Of a stretch of 64,000 nucleotides of DNA, positions 27,646 through 37,843 are shown piece by piece (within the stretch, counting starts at the first letter, position 1; each line of letters opens with the position of its first letter). The DNA lies in NCBI RefSeq assembly GCF_023702715.1, contig NZ_CP098480.1, positions 3,286,001-3,350,000 on the forward strand, in the 5' to 3' direction. Below the pieces are notes generated by a model. That model searched no databases. It had not been told where the DNA came from and saw only the letters and a list, made by a program, of their open reading frames with translations. Source of the DNA: Acinetobacter sp. C32I. GTDB taxonomy: Bacteria; Pseudomonadota; Gammaproteobacteria; Pseudomonadales; Moraxellaceae. Made by a program: the position numbers and the translations under genes.

Positions 27646-28461
27646 TTATTTGTTTAAGCGTTGCGCGATTTCTTCAGGCGTCATATAACCCCCTAAATAT
27701 TCGCCATCGACGTTATAAATCGCTGGTGTACCATTCACGCCCATATTTAAACCCAGCTGATACTGGTCACGAACAGGATTCTTACATTCAGCAGCAGAGA
27801 CAGGTAAGCCTTTGGCTGCTTGATCGAAGGCAGCTTTACGGTCTTCACTACACCAAATCGCTTGCATGGTTGGCATAAACTGTTCGCCACGTGGCCAGGC
27901 GATGTAACGAACTTCAATCCCTTTGGCATTAATTTCAGCAAGATGTTCATGTAGTTTATGGCAATAAGGGCAGCTTGAATCAGTAAATACATAGATCACA
28001 TGTTTGGCTTTGCCACCCTGTGCAGGATAAACAATTAAATCTTCAGTTTTAAGCGCGGCTAAATGCTTTTTATTTTCTGTTGCTTGTAAGGCATCGCTGA
28101 CATTATGTAATTGCTTATCACCTAAACGCACCACATCGCCTTGAATAATGTACTGACCGTCAGCGGTGGCATAGACCGATCCCATCCCTTCCAGACTTAT
28201 CCAATACAGATTAGGCACTTCGGTCTTCTTAACCGCAAGAATTTTTGCGTTGATATTGGCCGTTTTGAAATTCTTTTCTAAAGTAGAGACTAAACGCTGT
28301 TGTGCATTGCGTTCATTTAAGGTTGATGCTTCACCTGTCGCAGGTGCACTTGCTGTGAGTGCATCTTGTTTTTGTGCTGAGTTTTCTTTTGAGCAAGCAC
28401 TGACTAATAATGTTGATGCTAATGTACAAGCAATTACAAGCTGAGACCGAGTAAACAACAT
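27646..28461 (-). CDS. dsbC: DsbC-type disulfide isomerase with a lipobox
   Basis: 271 residues. The N-terminus ends in a lipobox, Leu19-Val-Ser-Ala-Cys23, so the protein is probably lipid-anchored, unlike soluble E. coli DsbC. A DsbC dimerisation-like domain (about 55-125) leads into the thioredoxin fold with Cys164-Pro-Tyr-Cys167 (SSCPYCHKLHEHL) and the cis-Pro loop GVNGTPAIY. It should shuffle disulfides in the periplasm with DsbD as reductant. It lies between xerD and hom on the minus strand, as in Pseudomonas. Confidence 0.88.
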   Translation of the reverse strand: MLFTRSQLVIACTLASTLLVSACSKENSAQKQDALTASAPATGEASTLNERNAQQRLVSTLEKNFKTANINAKILAVKKTEVPNLYWISLEGMGSVYATADGQYIIQGDVVRLGDKQLHNVSDALQATENKKHLAALKTEDLIVYPAQGGKAKHVIYVFTDSSCPYCHKLHEHLAEINAKGIEVRYIAWPRGEQFMPTMQAIWCSEDRKAAFDQAAKGLPVSAAECKNPVRDQYQLGLNMGVNGTPAIYNVDGEYLGGYMTPEEIAQRLNK

Positions 28462-28595
28462 ATAGAACCTTTTTTGTACGAATTCATTTGTATAAGGGCC
28501 CTAGCATAACAAAAAAAATGAATCACTTCGTTAAATCTTGCATAGGCTCTGTGAACAGCATCAAGTTTTGGCTGAATCCAAGATAAAAGGTGGTT

Positions 28596-29516
28596 TTAGC
28601 CTCGTGGATGGTATTTGCCATGCAATTCCTGCATACGATGTTGCGCGACATGGGTGTAAATTTGTGTGGTGGAAAGGTCACTGTGCCCAAGTAGCATCTG
28701 GACTACGCGTAAGTCTGCGCCGTGGTTGAGTAAATGGGTCGCAAAAGCATGGCGTAGGGTATGAGGGGAAAGTTCGGCTTGAATATTGGCTTGTAGTGCG
28801 TAGCGTTTAATCGCGTACCAGAAATTTTGTCGACTCATGATGCCACCATGTTGCGTGAGAAACAGATAATCCGTGCTGCTTTTATACAATTGGGGGCGGG
28901 ACTCAACTAAATATCTTTCGATCCAGTCACAGGCAAATTGCCCTAGCGGGACCAGACGCTCTTTATTGCCCTTACCCGTGATCCGCACAAAGCCCTGCTT
29001 TAAATTGATCAGTTCTAAACGTAAATTCAGTAATTCTGAAACACGTAAACCACAGGCGTACAGGACTTCAAACATGGCACGGTCACGTAGGCCTAATGCC
29101 GTGTTGATGTCAGGCGCGTTGATTAAGGCCTCGACATCTTGTTCAGATAAATCCTTGGGTAAGGCGCGTCCAATTTTAGGGGAGTGGTGGGTGGCAACAG
29201 GATTATCGTCCCGTAACTTTTGTTCTCTTAAAAACTTATAAAACTGTCTTAAAGCAGAGAGACAACGTGCAATCGAACGCGGACTTTTGCCTGCTTTTGT
29301 CAATGCAATCAAGGTATCAGCAATGTCGTCACTGGACCATTGGGGTAAGGCTGCTGTCTGATGTAACTCAGCACATTGAATCAGGTCAGATAAATAGGCG
29401 TTACGGGTATGTGGGCTCACGGTTTGAGCCACCAGATAATCGCGAAAACCCTGTAAAAAACTCAAATGTTCTGGGATGTTAACCGCTGCAGGAATACGAG
29501 GCTTTTTATTTAGCAT
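28596..29516 (-). CDS. xerD: Tyrosine recombinase XerD
   Basis: 306 residues, XerC/D length. The N-terminal SAM-like core-binding domain is followed by the catalytic domain with Arg in YACGLRVSELLNLRL, Lys in TGKGNKERLVPL, the H-x-L-R motif (SPHTLRHAFATHLLNHG), and the nucleophile Tyr in STTQIYTHV. XerCD resolves chromosome dimers at dif. Its position before dsbC-hom-thrC supports XerD rather than XerC. It is divergent from the Feo genes. Confidence 0.92.
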   Translation of the reverse strand: MLNKKPRIPAAVNIPEHLSFLQGFRDYLVAQTVSPHTRNAYLSDLIQCAELHQTAALPQWSSDDIADTLIALTKAGKSPRSIARCLSALRQFYKFLREQKLRDDNPVATHHSPKIGRALPKDLSEQDVEALINAPDINTALGLRDRAMFEVLYACGLRVSELLNLRLELINLKQGFVRITGKGNKERLVPLGQFACDWIERYLVESRPQLYKSSTDYLFLTQHGGIMSRQNFWYAIKRYALQANIQAELSPHTLRHAFATHLLNHGADLRVVQMLLGHSDLSTTQIYTHVAQHRMQELHGKYHPRG

Positions 29517-29664
29517 AAGGTGTTGAACATATTTCTCAGTGAAAGAGGGGCGGGTATTTTAGGGAGAACGCTGCCCTGATTTATGTTTAGTTGAATTGCA
29601 CTGTAAAAGAAAAATGAATTGTTGTCGATCTGTCACAGAAGCAAATGCCACTGAGATTGGTTTT

Positions 29665-29683
29665 GGTAATTATTCTCATTTGC
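29665..29683 (+). promoter_or_regulatory. Fur box in the feoA promoter
   Basis: GGTAATTATTCTCATTTGC matches 13 of 19 positions of the GATAATGATAATCATTATC consensus. It lies between a possible -35 (TTGGTA, 29663-29668) and a good -10 (TATACT, 29687-29692), where bound Fur-Fe would block polymerase. Confidence 0.7.
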
Positions 29684-29720
29684 TTGTATACTATTAAAAA
29701 AGGGTTAAGGGTTAGAAGCG

Positions 29721-29981
29721 GTGCGATTGTCAGCATTAAAAGTCAAGCAAACAGCGATGATTACGAAAGTAAATCGCGTGGTCGATGAGACAGAACAGCC
29801 AGATTTAGTTGCAGTTCGTTTAGAAAGTTTAGGCTTTGTGCCAGGGACACAAGTACAGGTGATTACCAAAGGCATCTTTGGTGGAGATCCGATTCTAATC
29901 CAGCTCGGTTTTACGCGTTTTGCGTTACGAAAAGCGGAAGCGGATAAAATTGAAATTCAACTTGAAGGAGCACCTGCATGA
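29721..29981 (+). CDS. feoA: Ferrous iron transport protein FeoA
   Basis: 86 residues starting at GTG 29721. The fold is a small SH3-like barrel (LKVKQTAMITKV..LGFVPGTQVQVITKG..GDPILIQLGFTRFALRKAEA). FeoA is a cytoplasmic partner of FeoB. It overlaps feoB by four bases (ATGA), so the two are translationally coupled. A Fur box lies just upstream. Confidence 0.93.
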   Translation: MRLSALKVKQTAMITKVNRVVDETEQPDLVAVRLESLGFVPGTQVQVITKGIFGGDPILIQLGFTRFALRKAEADKIEIQLEGAPA

Positions 29982-31831
29982 GTGATGCGTTACGTGTTGC
30001 CCTTGTGGGAAATCCAAACTGTGGTAAGACATCTTTATTTAACCATTTAACTGGTACACGCCAAAAAGTTGCCAACTATGCGGGTGTGACGGTTGAACGT
30101 AAGGTTGGGCATTTTCAGCTACCTTCTGGGAAAGCGGTTCGTGTCTTGGATTTACCAGGAACTTATAGTTTACAGGCAACCAGCCCAGACGAAGAAATTA
30201 CCCGTGATGTGTGCCAAGGCAAAATTGCGGAAGAAGGGCAACAAGATGCCTTCTTGTGCGTGGTCGATGCAACCAACTTAAAGCTACATCTTGGATTGGT
30301 GCTGGAAATTATTGAGTTGGGTCGTCCAATCCTTGTGGTGTTGAACATGATGGATGAAGCACGTCGCCGTGGTATCCAGATCAACACGCAAAAGCTTTCT
30401 GAGCGTTTGGGTGTACCTGTGGTTGAAACGGTTGCGGTACGCAATTCAGGCATTGAAAACCTACTGCATGCACTTGATCAAGACAAGTATTCAATTCCAC
30501 AAACAGAACTGAGTGGCTTGAAAGGGGATCATCACCAGAAAATTGAAGTAATTTTCAAAGATGTAGTGAACTTTGTTGATCAGGAAGATAAACGTACTGA
30601 TTTCCTTGACAAGATTTTCTTACATCCAGTACTTGGCTTACTTAGCCTTGCAATCATGATGTTCATTGTATTCCAAGCCGTATTTGCTTGGGCTGCACCA
30701 TTTATGGATGGGATTGAAACTTTCTTTGCATGGTTTGGTGAGAAGCTTGGCGAGTATATCTCGCAGCCTTTACTGCATAGTTTAGTAGTCGATGGGATTA
30801 TTGCAGGTGCGGGTAGTGTGGTGGTGTTCTTGCCACAGATTTTGATTTTATTCTTCTTTATTTTGGTGTTAGAAGAATCAGGTTATTTACCGCGTGCAGC
30901 GTTCTTGCTGGATAAGCTCATGTTTAAAGCGGGTCTCAGTGGACGTGCCTTTATTCCTTTGCTGTCGAGCTTTGCATGTGCAGTGCCTGGGATCATGGCG
31001 ACGCGTAGTATCAGTGACCCACGTGATCGTTTTACCACGATTATGGTTGCGCCATTGATGACCTGTTCGGCGCGTTTACCTGTATACGCTTTATTGATTG
31101 CGGCCTTTATTCCAAGTCAAACGGTATGGGGCATTTTCAACTTACAAGGTTTAGTGCTGTTTGGTTTGTACATGTCAGGCATTGTCAGCGCACTCTGTGT
31201 TTCGATTGTGATGAAGTTTCTGCAAAAAGATAAATCACAACACGCCTTATTACTTGAGCTACCGAGTTACCGTATTCCTGATCTGAGAAGCGTTGGGATT
31301 GGTTTGTTAGATCGCGGTAAAATCTTCTTAAAGCGTGTCGGTGGCATTATCTTTGCCCTGTCCATTTTACTTTGGTTCTTGTGTACCTTCCCACAAGCGC
31401 CAGAAGGGGCAACCTTACCTGATATCGATTACAGCTTTGCTGGGATGTTAGGACATTTGCTGCAACCAATTTTTGCACCAGTAGGCTTTAACTGGCAGAT
31501 TGTAGTTGCGCTTATTCCTGCAATGGCAGCGCGTGAAGTTGTGGTTGCTGCTTTAGGTACAGTCTATGCTTTATCGGGTGCAGATGATGATGCGATTGCA
31601 CAGGGCTTATCACATCTGATTAGTGCAGATGGAACAGGTTGGTCATTGGCAACTGGTTTGTCATTATTGGTCTGGTTTATCTATGCGCCGCATTGTTTGG
31701 CAACCTTGGCAACAGTACGTCGTGAAACGGGTTCATGGAAACATGTGGCAGTCATGACGGTTTATCTGTTTGGTTTGGCTTATTTAATGTCGTTCTTCAC
31801 CTACCAAATTGCATCGCGCATTTGGGGGTAA
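29978..31831 (+). CDS. feoB: Ferrous iron permease FeoB
   Basis: 617 residues, at the shorter end of the family (E. coli 773). The N-terminal G domain has P-loop GNPNCGKTS (residues 11-19), G3 DLPGTYSL and G4 LNMMDE, followed by a guanine-dissociation-inhibitor helical region. The membrane domain carries the Gate motifs with conserved Cys (SSFACAVPGIMATR; PLMTCSARLPVY). It imports Fe(II) across the inner membrane. The short length reflects a compact C-terminus; no frameshift is visible. Confidence 0.94.
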   Translation: MSDALRVALVGNPNCGKTSLFNHLTGTRQKVANYAGVTVERKVGHFQLPSGKAVRVLDLPGTYSLQATSPDEEITRDVCQGKIAEEGQQDAFLCVVDATNLKLHLGLVLEIIELGRPILVVLNMMDEARRRGIQINTQKLSERLGVPVVETVAVRNSGIENLLHALDQDKYSIPQTELSGLKGDHHQKIEVIFKDVVNFVDQEDKRTDFLDKIFLHPVLGLLSLAIMMFIVFQAVFAWAAPFMDGIETFFAWFGEKLGEYISQPLLHSLVVDGIIAGAGSVVVFLPQILILFFFILVLEESGYLPRAAFLLDKLMFKAGLSGRAFIPLLSSFACAVPGIMATRSISDPRDRFTTIMVAPLMTCSARLPVYALLIAAFIPSQTVWGIFNLQGLVLFGLYMSGIVSALCVSIVMKFLQKDKSQHALLLELPSYRIPDLRSVGIGLLDRGKIFLKRVGGIIFALSILLWFLCTFPQAPEGATLPDIDYSFAGMLGHLLQPIFAPVGFNWQIVVALIPAMAAREVVVAALGTVYALSGADDDAIAQGLSHLISADGTGWSLATGLSLLVWFIYAPHCLATLATVRRETGSWKHVAVMTVYLFGLAYLMSFFTYQIASRIWG

Positions 31832-31843
31832 AAGGAGTAGCTT

Positions 31844-32095
31844 ATGTTTGAGTACTTGATTGTTGCTGTATTGGTGCTGTGGAGTGCTGTTGTAGTGTTT
31901 AAGAAGGTATTCCCTCAAACAGCAAGTTCAGCATTTCTGAGTCTGTCCAATCTTTGTCAGCGTTTAGGTTGGCAACGTTTGGCGGCGTGGTTGAAACCGA
32001 AAATGGCAGCTGGTTGTGGCGGAAATTGTGGTTGCTCAACTGATGAGGCTGAAACGAAAAAGCCAGAAACCATTCAAACCGTGAAATGGCGTTAA
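31844..32095 (+). CDS. FeoB-associated Cys-rich membrane protein
   Basis: 83 residues: one N-terminal membrane helix (about 4-22), a basic amphipathic middle (LCQRLGWQRLAAWLKPK) and a Cys cluster CGGNCGC at about residues 58-64, then a polar tail. The layout resembles the small FeoB-associated Cys-rich proteins (and the Moraxellaceae DUF6587 group), placed 12 bp after feoB where enterics have feoC. The Cys cluster could bind iron or an Fe-S cluster, but that is inference. Confidence 0.75.
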   Translation: MFEYLIVAVLVLWSAVVVFKKVFPQTASSAFLSLSNLCQRLGWQRLAAWLKPKMAAGCGGNCGCSTDEAETKKPETIQTVKWR

Positions 32096-32108
32096 GCGCA
32101 ATCTTAAA

Positions 32109-32138
32109 ATTGCCCATCTTAAGATGGGCAATTTTTTT
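32109..32138 (+). terminator. Terminator of the feo operon
   Basis: Perfect stem AAATTGCCCATCTT / AAGATGGGCAATTT with no real loop base beyond the centre, then T-run. Confidence 0.9.
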
Positions 32139-33770
<1,632 letters not shown>

Positions 33771-33780
33771 GAACAGAACT

Positions 33781-34974
33781 ATGGCGGATTTAGCCCAAAA
33801 TACGGTGCAAAAGATTTCGCAATTGCTGAATCGTTTGCCGAAGTTGCCTGCAGAAATGACGGCACGAAATATTCTGATCTTTTGTGTGATTGCATTACTG
33901 TGTTTCGGTTCGGTGATGGTGGCATCAGCCTCAATGCCTTATGCGGAATATATTCACGAAAGCCCATTTTATTTCTTGATTCGTCATGGCATTTCAATTG
34001 TTGTGGCTGCGGTGGTGGCGTTTCTGACCTATCGGGTATCATTAAATCTGTGGTTTAAAAATGCCTTTCCTTTATGGCTAATCACTATTGTGCTGTTGTT
34101 AGCCGTGTTGGTGGTGGGCTCTGAAGTGAATGGTGCGCATCGCTGGATTAAGGTTGGTGGCTTTACCTTACAGCCAACCGAGATTGCCAAAATTGTGATG
34201 GCGATTTTCACCGCTGACTATGTGGTGCGTCGTGCCAAAGAAGTGCGTACCCACTGGAAAGGCTTATTGCGCTTAAGTGGTGTGATGGCTTTAACAGTTG
34301 GCTTCATCGTCGCTGAGCCTGACTTGGGTGCAACAGTCGTGATTGTCTTGATGATGGTGGGTGTATTCTTCTTGGCGGGTGCACCTGCAACGCAGTTCTT
34401 GATCATGCTGGGGGCGATCTTTGCGGGTGTCAGTGCATTAATTATTTTCGAACCGTTCCGTTTTCAGCGTCTGATCTCGTTTACCAACCCTTGGGCAGAT
34501 CCCTTGGGTGTGGGTTATCAGCTCTCCAATGCCTTGATGGCCTTTGGTCGTGGTGAGTGGTTTGGGACGGGCTTGGGTCACAGTGTACAGAAACTCTCAT
34601 ATCTACCTGAAGCACATACCGACTTTATGTTGGCGGTGTTAGGTGAAGAATTTGGTTTCTTTGGCGTGTCGATCGTGATGATGCTGTCGTTTACCATGCT
34701 GGCATGTTGTATCCGTATTGGTCACCGTGCCTTGCAGCATAATTACTTACGCGCAGGTTATTTGGCCTATGGGATTAGTATCATCTTCCTGATGCAGATT
34801 TTGGTCAATGCGGGTATGAACATGGGCTTAATGCCAACCAAAGGTTTGACCTTACCGTTTATTAGTTATGGAGGTACTTCACTCATGATGTGTGCGGCGA
34901 TGATTAGCTTGATTCTAAAAATTGATGCGTCAACCCAAGAGTTGAATCCTGTAAAAGAAGAGTCTAATTTCTAG
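33781..34974 (+). CDS. ftsW: Peptidoglycan glycosyltransferase FtsW
   Basis: 397 residues from ATG 33781, which has AGGA 7 nt upstream; an earlier ATG at 33754 overlaps murD and lacks one. A SEDS protein with about ten membrane helices, and conserved loops (NGAHRWIKVGGFTLQPTEIAK; GYQLSNALMAFGRGEWFGTGLG; LMPTKGLTLPFISYGGTSL). It polymerises septal glycan with FtsI at the divisome. It is transcribed with murD and ends at a long-stem terminator. Confidence 0.94.
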   Translation: MADLAQNTVQKISQLLNRLPKLPAEMTARNILIFCVIALLCFGSVMVASASMPYAEYIHESPFYFLIRHGISIVVAAVVAFLTYRVSLNLWFKNAFPLWLITIVLLLAVLVVGSEVNGAHRWIKVGGFTLQPTEIAKIVMAIFTADYVVRRAKEVRTHWKGLLRLSGVMALTVGFIVAEPDLGATVVIVLMMVGVFFLAGAPATQFLIMLGAIFAGVSALIIFEPFRFQRLISFTNPWADPLGVGYQLSNALMAFGRGEWFGTGLGHSVQKLSYLPEAHTDFMLAVLGEEFGFFGVSIVMMLSFTMLACCIRIGHRALQHNYLRAGYLAYGISIIFLMQILVNAGMNMGLMPTKGLTLPFISYGGTSLMMCAAMISLILKIDASTQELNPVKEESNF

Positions 34975-34975
34975 C

Positions 34976-35031
34976 ATACATAAACAATAAAAAGCCCTGT
35001 CGTTAAGCAGGGCTTTTTATTGTTTATGTAT
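34976..35031. terminator. Long-stem bidirectional terminator, ftsW / gluQ
   Basis: About 24 bp of uninterrupted complementarity (34976-34999 with 35008-35031) around an 8-nt loop. The core is AAAAAGCCCTG / CAGGGCTTTTT. The right arm overlaps the last codons of convergent gluQ, whose stop is at 35024-35026. Confidence 0.88.
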
Positions 35032-35887
35032 AGATTCCGGTTAAATGCTCGCCTTTAGGAATCAGATTGACATCCCATTGTTGCACCGCTTGTTGCAACA
35101 TAATACGGGGTTGATCCAGTTCCACCGCAGGTTGGCCTAAAGCCAAAATCGCTTGCTGTAATAGTTTGGGGGCTTGAGTGATATCCAATGCTTGTGCCAG
35201 ATTCTGTTTAGACAGTTTTTGCCCTTGATCGTTCATGGCAAGTGGTAAATGCATATAGCTTAAACTTGGATAACCCAGCAAAGCGCTTAACCAGATTTGT
35301 CGGGCAGTGTTATCAAGTAAGTCTGCACCGCGGACGACATGGCTAATCCCTTGCAGATAATCATCGACCACCACCGCTAATTGATAGCTGATAATGCCAT
35401 CACGACGCTTTAATACAAAATCACCCAGATCATGCTGTAAGTTAGAACATTGTCGACCTTGTAAGCGATCGTCAAAGCAAATGAGTTGATCCGTGACTTT
35501 TAGGCGTATCGCTTGATCAGCAAACGCTAAATTTAAATCGCGGCAGGTTCCTGCATAGATATGATTGGAACCCAGCATTTTACGGGTACATTGGCAGGCA
35601 TAAATCGCATTGAATTGCTTGAGTTGTTCAAGCACCCGCTCATAGATATCGAAACGATCTTTTTGAAAAATAATCTCTGCATCGGGTTCAAATTGAAAGG
35701 CATCAATGCAAGAGAGAATTTGTGCTTCGCTATTGGGATAAATACGGGGGATATCGGTATCTTCAATCCGAACCAGCCATTTGCCTTGATTGGCCTTGGC
35801 ATCACAATAACTGGCAACTGCGGTGAGCAGGGAGCCAAAATGCAAGGGGCCGGTTGGCGATGGCGCAAATCGTCCGATATAAGACAT
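35024..35887 (-). CDS. gluQ: Glutamyl-queuosine tRNA(Asp) synthetase
   Basis: 287 residues from ATG 35887 (MSYIGRFAPSPTGPLHFGS); 12 extra upstream in-frame residues are not family-like. The class I synthetase signature HFGS is present and the KMSKS loop reads KLSKQN; a Cys-rich zinc site (CQCTRKM..) is retained. The tRNA-anticodon-binding domain of GlnRS/GluRS is absent, which defines GluQ. It attaches glutamate to queuosine-34 of tRNA-Asp. It is downstream of dksA, separated by a REP-like repeat. Confidence 0.93.
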   Translation of the reverse strand: MSYIGRFAPSPTGPLHFGSLLTAVASYCDAKANQGKWLVRIEDTDIPRIYPNSEAQILSCIDAFQFEPDAEIIFQKDRFDIYERVLEQLKQFNAIYACQCTRKMLGSNHIYAGTCRDLNLAFADQAIRLKVTDQLICFDDRLQGRQCSNLQHDLGDFVLKRRDGIISYQLAVVVDDYLQGISHVVRGADLLDNTARQIWLSALLGYPSLSYMHLPLAMNDQGQKLSKQNLAQALDITQAPKLLQQAILALGQPAVELDQPRIMLQQAVQQWDVNLIPKGEHLTGIYT

Positions 35888-35910
35888 ACAAATTAAATGG
35901 TCGTGTGTTT

Positions 35911-36016
35911 TAATCCTCCCCAACCCCTCCTTTATAAAGGAGGGGAATACCCGAATATTATAAATTTCTAAATTCGCAGTACTTCTCCCTTTTAAAAGGG
36001 AGGTTGGGAGGGATTA
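35911..36016. repeat. REP-like repeat pair (about 106 bp) between dksA and gluQ
   Basis: Two perfect palindromes, 35924-35945 (22 bp, CCCCTCC..GGAGGGG) and 35985-36002 (CTCCCTTTTAAAAGGGAG), are flanked by imperfect inverted ends (TAATCCTCCCCAACC and GGTTGGGAGGGATTATTA). The layout is that of a pair of REP units in opposite orientation. It abuts the dksA stop codon. Confidence 0.7.
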
Positions 36017-36547
36017 TTAACCGTTATTTTGCTTTTCTTTGATTTCAGCCAAAGTTTTGCAGTCGATACATAAGGTCGCTGTTGGGCGAGCTTCTAAACG
36101 ACGTAAGCCAATTTCGATACCACAGGTTTCACAGAAACCATAGTCTTCGTTTTGAATGGCTTCAATCGATTGTTCGATTTTACGAATGAGCTTGCGTTCA
36201 CGGTCACGTGTGCGTAGCTCAATTGCAAATTCTTCTTCTTGCGTCGCGCGGTCATTGACGTCAGGAAGTGCACTAGACTCGTCTTGCATCGTATTTAAAG
36301 TACGATCAACTTCAGACATTAACTCAGCTTTCCATGCATTTAAAATTTGGCGGAAATGCTCAAGTTGTCCTTCAGACATGTATTCTTCATTTTTCTTCGG
36401 CTGATAAGGCGCAATTCCAAACAGACTAGCAGTTGTACCACCTTCTGAAGCCTTCGGTTTGGTTTTACGTACACGTTTCGCCGATTTCAGATCATCAATC
36501 ACTTCTGTCGGTTCGTCCAAGACTTGATTTTGGTTGTCATTCGCCAT
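36017..36547 (-). CDS. dksA: RNA polymerase-binding factor DksA
   Basis: 176 residues from ATG 36547, which has GAGG 9 nt upstream; the ATG at 36556 is too close to it. Residues 1 to about 50 form a Lys/Ser/Thr-rich extension, longer than in the 151-residue E. coli protein. Then come the coiled coil with the conserved D-x-x-D-x-A tip (LPDVNDRATQEEE) and a four-Cys zinc finger (CETCG..CIDC). DksA works with ppGpp on rRNA and amino-acid promoters. It is upstream of gluQ, as in other Gammaproteobacteria. Confidence 0.94.
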   Translation of the reverse strand: MANDNQNQVLDEPTEVIDDLKSAKRVRKTKPKASEGGTTASLFGIAPYQPKKNEEYMSEGQLEHFRQILNAWKAELMSEVDRTLNTMQDESSALPDVNDRATQEEEFAIELRTRDRERKLIRKIEQSIEAIQNEDYGFCETCGIEIGLRRLEARPTATLCIDCKTLAEIKEKQNNG

Positions 36548-37005
36548 ATAGGGCATTCCTCATCTTACACGTACTATCTATACGCAAAAAATATGGTGAT
36601 ATGCAAGTGTTTTTATAGAAACCTGAGATGGTTTTTCCCATCAAGGGTCGACATCATATAGAGTTTTTGAGCAAGATGGTAGTCATTCCCGTCCAGATTT
36701 TGTGTCAAATCGACAATGTAATTTGTAATCAAAAGTTTTAGGAACTGCTGCTATTTCAGCCATGCATTGTGTTATAGGCTAAAACGACATAAACAAGGCA
36801 TGAAATGCAGACAATGGCGATTCCCTTGTCAAGTTTTATAACGCAGTTTAGGGATGTTTTAGCCATAACCCTGCGGGGCAGGGAGATTTTTTGCCGCTAC
36901 GATGTTAGGTTTTGTTTATTGAGAATGACTAAGTTTCACAAAACCTGCCTTGTACCATCTAAAAAATATCCTCTGCCACAAGCATCTGTGAAATGTCAGC
37001 AGTCC
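36548..37005. other. 458-bp intergenic region between dksA and cpdA
   Basis: No protein gene is convincing: the 80-codon plus-strand frame at 36805-37047 has no family resemblance and runs into cpdA. It contains a plus-strand terminator-like hairpin (36869-36892) with no gene in front of it, and a 9-bp inverted repeat AGGTTTTGT (36907-36915) / ACAAAACCT (36938-36946). Confidence 0.5.
36869..36892 (+). terminator. Orphan terminator-like hairpin
   Basis: CCCTGC-GGG-GCAGGG (36869-36883) followed by AGATTTTTT. The plus strand has no annotated gene upstream of it within 450 bp, so it may end a small RNA. Confidence 0.5.
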
Positions 37006-37821
37006 CTAATCATATCCCAGAACTTCAGAACTATTCATTCGCTGTGAAGTGGGTAAGCGATAGACCTGCGTTTCCAGTTCGCCATTGGCTTTGAGGCGAA
37101 TAAAACGATAGCCTGGATGTTCTTCATCCAGCGCGAATTTATCGCTCTTGGGCTTGAACTGGATACAGGTTGACGGGGTGGATAAAAACTCGACCCCTTG
37201 CCATGTATTGATTGAATCCTGATGCACATGACCACAGACAATGGCTTTGACATTGGAAAAGGGTTGAATCGTTTCCAGCAGATCAGAAGAGTTTTTGAGT
37301 TTGTGCTGATCAATCCAAGCCGATTGCATGGCAAAAGGGTGGTGATGGCAGGCAATAATCACATGACGATCGTGTAGTGTTGTGAGCAACTGAGTGAGTT
37401 GTTGTAATTGTACCTCAGCAATTTTGCCATCAATACGCTTGGGCTGTGCGCTGTTGAGCAGGATAATGCACCATTGACCTAATTCAATCACAGTTGGTTG
37501 AGTCTGATCTGCCTCATGAAATGGGAAATGGGTTGCATCATCATGATTGCCTGGGGTATGAAAAAAAGGAATCCCCAAGCTTTGCATGTGCTGTACATAA
37601 CGTTGATACGTTAACGGGGTAGGCGATTGCGCCAAATCACCCGTGTGTACAATAAGGTCAATATGAGGATGTTGCTGGCGCATCAAGTCGATTACAGCAT
37701 GAAAACTTTGCTCAGGTTGCATCCCGACAAATTCTAAATGTGGATACTCGAGCAAATGTGTATCGGTAATCTGTATCATCACAAAATCTTGTTGCGATAA
37801 TGATGAGACTTGGAAAGTCAC
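37006..37821 (-). CDS. cpdA: 3',5'-cyclic AMP phosphodiesterase CpdA
   Basis: 271 residues. The metallophosphoesterase motifs appear in order: ITDTHLL, HTGDLAQ, GNHDDAT, ACHHHP and CGHVHQD. It hydrolyses cAMP in the cytoplasm, which in Acinetobacter would tune Vfr/Crp-type signalling. It follows nudF by 22 bp on the same strand, an order conserved with E. coli (nudF-cpdA). Confidence 0.9.
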   Translation of the reverse strand: MTFQVSSLSQQDFVMIQITDTHLLEYPHLEFVGMQPEQSFHAVIDLMRQQHPHIDLIVHTGDLAQSPTPLTYQRYVQHMQSLGIPFFHTPGNHDDATHFPFHEADQTQPTVIELGQWCIILLNSAQPKRIDGKIAEVQLQQLTQLLTTLHDRHVIIACHHHPFAMQSAWIDQHKLKNSSDLLETIQPFSNVKAIVCGHVHQDSINTWQGVEFLSTPSTCIQFKPKSDKFALDEEHPGYRFIRLKANGELETQVYRLPTSQRMNSSEVLGYD

Positions 37822-37843
37822 CGTCTTTAGCCCCTTCAGATTT

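Noticed and set aside
36805..37047. 80-codon plus-strand frame between dksA and cpdA
   Set aside because: No recognisable domain, runs antisense into cpdA, and crosses the terminator-like hairpin at 36869-36892.
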